Position numbers and translations under genes: made by a program. Shown piece after piece: positions 62,901 through 64,000 of a DNA stretch of 64,000 bases. Location: positions 18,948,438-19,012,437 of the forward strand of contig CM069598.1 in NCBI GenBank assembly GCA_035771175.1. The letters are read 5' to 3'. Under the pieces are notes generated by a model. The model ran no database searches, was not told the DNA's origin, and saw only the letters and a program-made list of their open reading frames with translations. Numbering within the stretch: position 1 is the stretch's first letter; each line of letters begins with the position of its first letter. The stretch is from Paratinospora sagittata. Lineage: Eukaryota; Streptophyta; Magnoliopsida; Ranunculales; Menispermaceae.

Positions 62901-63934
62901 TTGGATTATACATGTTGGCAAGAATATGCTGCCATTAGCCTTTTGTTTGTATGATTGTTCTCCTCTCCACATATAACGTGCCAAGCTATTTCATTTGTGT
63001 TTTGTTGAAGGTTAATACTCATTTGGTGGCCAGTGTCTCCACACAATTGGTGATAAACGTAACCCATATGAGGAAGTAATTTCTATAATTGGAAGGACCT
63101 TGGCTCCCTTTGATGAAGACAGCTTAATTCCTTGTTTTGGATTTGGTGATGGTTAGTCATCATTCTTTATTAACATGAAGAGTTTTTTTTTTTTTTTCCT
63201 ATATATCAATCTCTTATGTTTTCCATTTGTGATGCTAATCACTTGTTTGTTTTTATCATGACAGCCACTACCCATGATCAAGAGGTCTTTAGCTTTCACA
63301 GTAATCATTCACCTTGTCATGGGTTCGAAGAAGTTTTGGCTTGCTACAAAAAGATTGCTCCAAATTTGCAGTTGTCAGGTATGCATATTTGTCCATTTCT
63401 GGTATTGGAAACTTAAGATAAACCTTTAATATATATATATATTCATGTGTATAATCAGTCTATATTTATGAGGTAGTTTAGATTACTCTAGGTTTTTCTG
63501 ACTAGACCATGATCCAAAGACTACAAGGTAATTTTTATGAGTGAAGTGTTTCTGGAATTAACACACTGCTGCAACCTGGAATTCTCAGTTGAATGTTGAT
63601 CAATGCATTTCCATCTATCAATATATACTCCCATTGTTATCAAAATTTGCCTTTTACTCACCTGACATGGGAATGTATAGGCATGCTCAGTATCCTTGGT
63701 TTAATTTTCTCCTTACAAGTAATATATTATCTAGTTTCAATATCACTTTGTTGTTGCACCCAATTGTTTCTTGTTCTTCATATCTTGATGATCTCTAGAT
63801 GCGGCATTATAATTCTGCTATGCTTGGTTTTTGAAGGGCCAACTTCTTTTGCACCAATAATTGATGCTGCAGTGGACATTGTGGACAACGGTGGTGGACT
63901 ATTCCATGTTCTACTTATCATTGCAGATGGCCAG
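59854..63934 (+). CDS. RGLG-like copine/VWA E3 ubiquitin ligase, first five coding exons (gene span, partial)
   Basis: Five exons join in phase: 59854-59967, 62001-62085, 63011-63151, 63265-63378, 63837-63934. The start MGNLVRRPKSN gives a glycine at position 2, fitting N-myristoylation as in RGLG proteins. The VWA domain follows: ESSNLIVGIDFTKSNEWTG (metal-site DxTxS), CLHTIGDKRNPYEEVISIIG, LIPCFGFGDATTHDQEVFSF, CHGFEEVLACYKKIAPNLQL, GPTSFAPIIDAAVDIV, FHVLLIIADGQ. Arabidopsis RGLG1/2 ubiquitinate partners at the plasma membrane in drought and hormone signalling. The RING finger lies beyond the window. The 38-residue head is much shorter than the proline-rich head of RGLG1/2. Exon 3 begins with an in-frame TAA, so this allele may be null, or the base may be an assembly error. 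Confidence 0.88.
60045..60395. mobile_element. Tourist-like MITE remnant in RGLG intron 1
   Basis: It starts GGGCCTGTTTGATAG and ends CACCAACCAAACTG, with many GAGAAAATTTTCTC phrases in both directions, as in 19308-19654. The TSD is unclear. Confidence 0.4.
60396..62000. other. RGLG intron 1, remainder
   Basis: AT-rich, with a long T run at 60952-60970. No gene is recognised. Confidence 0.4.
62001..62085 (+). CDS. RGLG-like coding exon 2 (VWA metal site)
   Basis: The acceptor is TTTTAAAG|GTTAC and the donor TGGACAG|GTTAGT. It encodes VTQALREEGLESSNLIVG and IDFTKSNEWT plus one base. Confidence 0.92.
63011..63151 (+). CDS. RGLG-like coding exon 3, with in-frame TAA
   Basis: Acceptor TTGTTGAAG|GTTAATACTC. 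In phase with exon 2 the exon reads G, then TAA (63013-63015), then YSFGGQCLHTIGDKRNPYEE ... LIPCFGFGD. The TAA stands where relatives have lysine (GK.SF.G). The only other nearby AG (63032) breaks the frame. The donor is GATG|GTTAGT. Confidence 0.82.
63265..63378 (+). CDS. RGLG-like coding exon 4
   Basis: The acceptor is ATGACAG|CCACT and the donor TCAG|GTATGC. It encodes ATTHDQEVFSFHSNHSPCHG and FEEVLACYKKIAPNLQLS. Confidence 0.93.
63837..63934 (+). CDS. RGLG-like coding exon 5
   Basis: The acceptor is TTGAAG|GGCCA and the donor GGCCAG|GTCATC. It encodes PTSFAPIIDAAVDIVDNGGG then LFHVLLIIADGQ. It is the last exon before the right edge. Confidence 0.92.
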
Positions 63935-64000
63935 GTCATCATTGAAATTTGAAACGTGTCATTCTTTTATTTCTCGATCATCTTTTCCAACAAACCATCT

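Overview
The window reads as nuclear DNA of a eudicot plant. The coding exons are interrupted by GT-AG introns, the two recognisable genes are plant-type homologues, and most of the rest is AT-rich debris of plant LINEs, SINEs, hAT/Tourist MITEs and LTR retrotransposons. A cucurbit is possible but cannot be fixed from sequence alone. There is no sign of a bacterial, plasmid or organelle origin and no CRISPR array.

Left part (about 0.4-36.8 kb, minus strand): the first seven coding exons of a strawberry-notch/FORGETTER1-type helicase-like chromatin protein (FGT1/SBNO family). They encode 359 residues: two N-terminal CxxC zinc fingers, helicase motif I (GAGVGKGR) and the DECH motif. The gene continues past the left edge. 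Only about 1.1 kb of some 36 kb is coding. Introns 1, 4 and 5 measure 7.5, 8.9 and 18.2 kb and are stacked with transposons. These include a near full-length LINE with a second LINE nested in it, several 5'-truncated LINEs with target-site duplications (TSDs), a Copia-type solo LTR flanked by ATAAT, hAT and Tourist MITEs, tRNA-derived SINEs, and a small palindromic element.

Middle part (36.8-57 kb): mostly non-genic. It holds a hAT MITE, a small ORF of unknown status, a truncated LTR of the same family as the intronic solo LTR with a 533-bp foldback element inserted in it, a compound trinucleotide microsatellite, and a complete but inactivated 5.0-kb Ty1/copia element (44838-49856; 294-bp LTRs, TSD TATAT). 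Next come a 2.5-kb TGTAACACCCCG-initial insertion that splits a SINE, and two further copies of the copia flanking sequence that act as empty-site controls.

Right part (57.3-64 kb): a fragment of a caulimovirus-like endogenous pararetrovirus (RNase H end), then the first five coding exons of an RGLG-type copine/VWA RING ubiquitin ligase gene on the plus strand, running off the right edge. Its third coding exon carries an in-frame TAA at a position where the family has a sense codon.

The two host genes are not obviously connected in function: one belongs to chromatin-based stress memory, the other to ubiquitin signalling at membranes. The main biological interest is the structure: nested insertions that can be ordered in time, a palindromic TGTAATACCC element with a repeated CTTAA target, giant introns in a conserved gene, and a possible nonsense allele in the RGLG gene.
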